Part shown: piece after piece, positions 61,496 through 64,000 of the stretch
Position numbering within the stretch: the first letter of the stretch is position 1
How the letters are laid out: every line of letters starts with the position of its first letter
Assembly (NCBI GenBank): GCA_003818205.1
Contig: RPRQ01000008.1
Location: 35,496 to 99,495, forward strand
From: Bacteroidales bacterium
GTDB taxonomy: Bacteria; Bacteroidota; Bacteroidia; Bacteroidales; Tenuifilaceae
Length of the DNA: 64,000 bases
Reading direction: 5' to 3'
Notes under the pieces: generated by a model
Databases searched by the model: none
Seen by the model: only the letters and a program-made list of their open reading frames with translations
Told to the model about the DNA's origin: nothing
Position numbers and translations under genes: made by a program

Positions 61496-61520
61496 TAAAA
61501 CAGCTGGCAGTTAGCAGTAA

Positions 61521-61565
61521 AAGCGAAGAGTTCCGAACTGATCAAAAGTTCGGAACTCTTCGCTT
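61521..61565. terminator. Bidirectional terminator between ftsK-lolA and the HD hydrolase gene
   Basis: A perfect 19-bp stem (AAGCGAAGAGTTCCGAACT at 61521-61539 and its complement at 61547-61565) with a 7-base loop separates two convergent genes. The flanking T run is weak, but length and GC content make a very stable structure. Confidence 0.8.
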
Positions 61566-61587
61566 TATGCTGTTATTATTGAAAACA

Positions 61588-63726
61588 CTACCTCTCATCG
61601 GGGTACTCAACCCTTGAATGGTATATATTCTGTAATTTTCTCTTAAATACCGATTTTATTGTTGTTATATCCTTAAAGGTGATACTGGCATCGTTAAACT
61701 GCTCCTCAGCTTGTAGGTTATCAATAATCTTATCAACCAATTCGTCAATTGCCTGTAGGGTGATCTTCTTAAAACTCCTCGATGCGGCTTCAACCGAATC
61801 GGCCATCATCAGAACTACTATCTCCTTGCTATTCGGACGAGGGCCCGGATAGCTAAACCGAAGATCATCTTCAATCGTTTCGGTGAACTTATCCTTATGC
61901 ATACGATAAAAATACTTAACCTTATTCGTTCCATGGTGCATCCGAATAAAATCGATCAGCTGATCGGGAAGCTTATTCTTTCGGGCAATCTGAATCCCTT
62001 CAGTAATATGCTTAATAATTATCGCTGCACTCTCCTCGTAATCAATATTCTGATGCGGGTTGAAGTCCGTAGGTTGATTTTCAATAAAATAGAACGGATT
62101 GCTCATCTTACCAATATCATGGTACAGGGCACCAGCCCTAACAAGTAGAGGATTTCCCCCAATCTTATAGGTTGCAGCTTCAGCCAGATTGGCAACCTGC
62201 AAGGAGTGTTGAAACGTGCCTGGTGCAACCTCTGCCAGTTTTCGAAGCAAATCCTGATTCGTGTCCGAAAGTTCAATTAGAGTGGCATCGGAGAGGAATC
62301 CAAATATCTTCTCAATTAAATACACTAGCTGGTAAAGCGCAAGCAGAAGTAATGCGTTTACGGCAAACCAAGCCAGGGTAAACCAATTCACAGCAGCAAG
62401 CGTACCATCCTGAACAATTACCAAACTTAGGTAAACTGTTAGATAGGAGATTAACACCAACGAAACGGTGTAGAATAGGTTTCCGCTTCGGTAGAGGTTG
62501 GTAAGACTTGCAATTGCAACAACCCCTGCTATAAAGTTTATTAGCACAAACTCGTAACCATTCGGCGCAAAGAAACCTATTAAAAAGATAGTTACAAGAT
62601 GAATGAAAAGGGCTAGCCGTGCATCGTAAAAAGCGCGAATAAAGATTGGCACAATGGCAAAGGGAACCACGTAAAGGCTAATGGAATTGCTCCTAAGAAC
62701 GAACGATGACAGTATAACAATAAATGAAATCAAAAGGAGTATGAACAGTATTTTTGAGTCATCGGAGAGTATCTCGGTTCTAAAGTTTAGCAAAAACAGG
62801 TAGAGCATAAAGAACAGGATTGAAACGATAAGGAATTGCCCGATAAGAATGGTGAAAGTATTCTCCTGCCCTAACCTTCTTTCTGATTCTCTTTTTAGCG
62901 ATTCAATCACCTGATACCTATCCCCTTTAATGACCTCATTTCGTGAAATTACATGCTCACCTGCCTGAACCATCCCCTTGGTAAGCGAAACATTGGTAAG
63001 TATGTCCCTCTTAACCTTCTCGGTTGTTTTTTCATCGAACAGTAGATTTGGGTTAATGATTCTTTGAAAGCTGAAACTCTGCCAGAACTGTAAAACTAAC
63101 GGATCATCCTTCTCTGCCTCCTGCAAAATCTTTTGCTGAATATGCTCAATGGCCTTAGGCATTGTAAAAACCTCTCCAATCTCGGTATCAACAGCCTTAC
63201 TATCAACAAGTAATGTTACGCTAAGCGATGGTTGAGAGGATATTGTTAATAAATCTGAAGCATCAATAACCCCTTTTTCGTAAATAAACCTGATATCTTT
63301 TTTAATTAAAGTCTCATACTTCAGCTTTAGGGAAGCAAAACCTTGATTTGTGTTTAAGCTACTCTGCAGGACCTTCTGATCTCGATTTAATGTTCTTATC
63401 TGAAAAGTACTCCACTCCTTACTAAAATCGGATTGAAATTGAGTTAACGCAGTGTTTAAAACTGTTTCATCAAAATTAAAATAAGGCTTAAAATCCTTTA
63501 GAATAAAATTCCTCTCCTCAAAGAGCTCTGCTTCGGTTTTATAAATGGGGAAATCGAAGGGGGCGATCAGGTCCTCGTGCATCCAAGGTTTACCCTTCTG
63601 AAATTCATACTTAAATTTACCCTGCCTAGGTAAAAAGAAAACGATTACGATGATCGCAATCAGAAAATAAAGGGATCTGAGTATCCCACGATAATAAATC
63701 TGAAAAAAGCGAAATATCTTTCTCAT
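61588..63726 (-). CDS. 7TM-HD family phosphohydrolase (PgpH type)
   Basis: PgpH-type proteins sense a signal outside the cell and hydrolyse cyclic di-AMP with a cytoplasmic HD domain. The 712-residue protein has one N-terminal helix (about 14-32), an extracytoplasmic domain (about 40-280), about seven helices (about 288-470) and a C-terminal HD domain. There 'GTFQHSLQVANLAEAATYKI' (about 505-524) precedes 'AGALYHDIGKMSNPFYF' (HD near 538), with further histidines in 'IIIKHITEGI' and 'FIRMHHGTNK'. All metal ligands are present. It is a single-gene unit. Confidence 0.92.
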   Translation of the reverse strand: MRKIFRFFQIYYRGILRSLYFLIAIIVIVFFLPRQGKFKYEFQKGKPWMHEDLIAPFDFPIYKTEAELFEERNFILKDFKPYFNFDETVLNTALTQFQSDFSKEWSTFQIRTLNRDQKVLQSSLNTNQGFASLKLKYETLIKKDIRFIYEKGVIDASDLLTISSQPSLSVTLLVDSKAVDTEIGEVFTMPKAIEHIQQKILQEAEKDDPLVLQFWQSFSFQRIINPNLLFDEKTTEKVKRDILTNVSLTKGMVQAGEHVISRNEVIKGDRYQVIESLKRESERRLGQENTFTILIGQFLIVSILFFMLYLFLLNFRTEILSDDSKILFILLLISFIVILSSFVLRSNSISLYVVPFAIVPIFIRAFYDARLALFIHLVTIFLIGFFAPNGYEFVLINFIAGVVAIASLTNLYRSGNLFYTVSLVLISYLTVYLSLVIVQDGTLAAVNWFTLAWFAVNALLLLALYQLVYLIEKIFGFLSDATLIELSDTNQDLLRKLAEVAPGTFQHSLQVANLAEAATYKIGGNPLLVRAGALYHDIGKMSNPFYFIENQPTDFNPHQNIDYEESAAIIIKHITEGIQIARKNKLPDQLIDFIRMHHGTNKVKYFYRMHKDKFTETIEDDLRFSYPGPRPNSKEIVVLMMADSVEAASRSFKKITLQAIDELVDKIIDNLQAEEQFNDASITFKDITTIKSVFKRKLQNIYHSRVEYPDER

Positions 63727-63765
63727 CAGTTCATTAAATAATCGTTATTACAATAACAAGTATAG

Positions 63766-63773
63766 CAAATGTA
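63766..63773 (-). promoter_or_regulatory. Possible -7 box of the HD hydrolase gene
   Basis: The minus strand reads TACATTTG, as upstream of comB, 39 bp before the start codon. No -33 element at standard spacing is clear. Confidence 0.35.
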
Positions 63774-63857
63774 ACAACTTTTACATTAATATGTTTGAAT
63801 GCTAACCCTAAAGGCATAAATAACACATAACACTGATCAATGGAAACACTATTTATG

Positions 63858-63879
63858 TATCAATGTTGTTTAATTAAGG
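63858..63879. repeat. Copy of the ATCAATGTCGTTTA repeat end
   Basis: Twenty-two bases here match 50965-50986 with a single mismatch (GTTG for GTCG). It is probably the left end of another palindromic element that continues toward the window edge; the right end is not visible in the remaining 120 bp. No gene is seen from 63774 to 64000. Confidence 0.5.
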
Positions 63880-64000
63880 TCTGCTGATTAAGTGTTAAAA
63901 CACAGAAATATAAAATATTACAACAATTTTTTGTTGTGTAAGCGCAAGCACTTTTTATGTAAAAGCCTAAAATACGTGCACTTGTTATTCTAATTTTAAT

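Noticed and set aside
1..64000. tRNA, rRNA or other structured RNA genes
   Set aside because: I looked for cloverleaf-like TTCGANNCC arms and rRNA cores on both strands and found none; the TTCGAT matches belong to repeat ends. A covariance-model search was not possible.

Overview
The window is about 64 kb of AT-rich chromosome from a member of the Bacteroidota. Evidence for this is the 30S protein THX, a TonB-dependent receptor with an N-terminal carboxypeptidase-regulatory-like domain, PgpH-type 7TM-HD hydrolase, LytS/LytTR pair, GldL/GldM-type motifs, scarce Shine-Dalgarno sites and promoter-like TTG/TAnnTTTG boxes. Ornithine carbamoyltransferase plus carbamate kinase and a NapH-like iron-sulfur protein fit a fermentative or low-oxygen lineage. 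A Bacteroidales or Marinilabiliales relative is my guess; no rRNA or tRNA gene is present to settle it, and I see no plasmid or phage backbone.

Layout. 0-10.5 kb: comB, gcvT, an Hpt/STAS signalling pair, an ECF sigma factor with a membrane partner, clpB and an M16 peptidase. 10.7-18.9 kb: a one-directional heavy-metal efflux cluster (His-rich exported protein, RND adaptor, RND pump, outer-membrane channel, two CDF-type exporters, a tiny winged-helix protein). 19.3-24.5 kb: Ntn-hydrolase lipoprotein, nitrilase, Cys-rich membrane protein, caspase-like lipoprotein, fatty acid desaturase. 24.7-31.5 kb: repeat-rich accessory region with two orphan genes between inverted repeats, then an ABC exporter block bounded by two direct copies of the tcdA 3' end. 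31.5-36.1 kb: tcdA, TatD hydrolase, MntA/HepT toxin-antitoxin (HepT tail frameshifted), pepT, pgeF. 36.3-39 kb: PadR regulator with two membrane proteins that look like GldL-GldM chimeras. 39-46.5 kb: LytS/LytTR pair, a frameshifted NapH-like iron-sulfur protein, CPBP protease, serine hydrolase, thioesterase-like and DUF418 proteins. 47-64 kb: TonB receptor, THX, TPR-SpoIIE phosphatase, AlkA-like glycosylase, acylphosphatase, RRM protein, OTC/carbamate kinase, FtsK, LolA-like carrier, PgpH-type hydrolase.

Most intergenic gaps over 300 bp are filled by dispersed palindromic repeats. At least five kinds are visible: elements with TTAACGTGAGTTCGAT ends, elements with GTAACTATTCAG ends, a 162-bp MITE-like unit, a pair carrying a 22-bp perfect palindrome, and GC-rich CCTGCC/GGCAGG tracts nested in the others. 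In one place an element has inserted into another with an apparent TA duplication.

The best candidate for an undescribed system is the PadR-HAAS-GldL/GldM-like operon at 36.3-39.0 kb: two membrane proteins made of repeated GldL-type HWPGA hairpins joined to a GldM-type helix and extracytoplasmic helical region, but without the glutamate expected in the GldL proton path.
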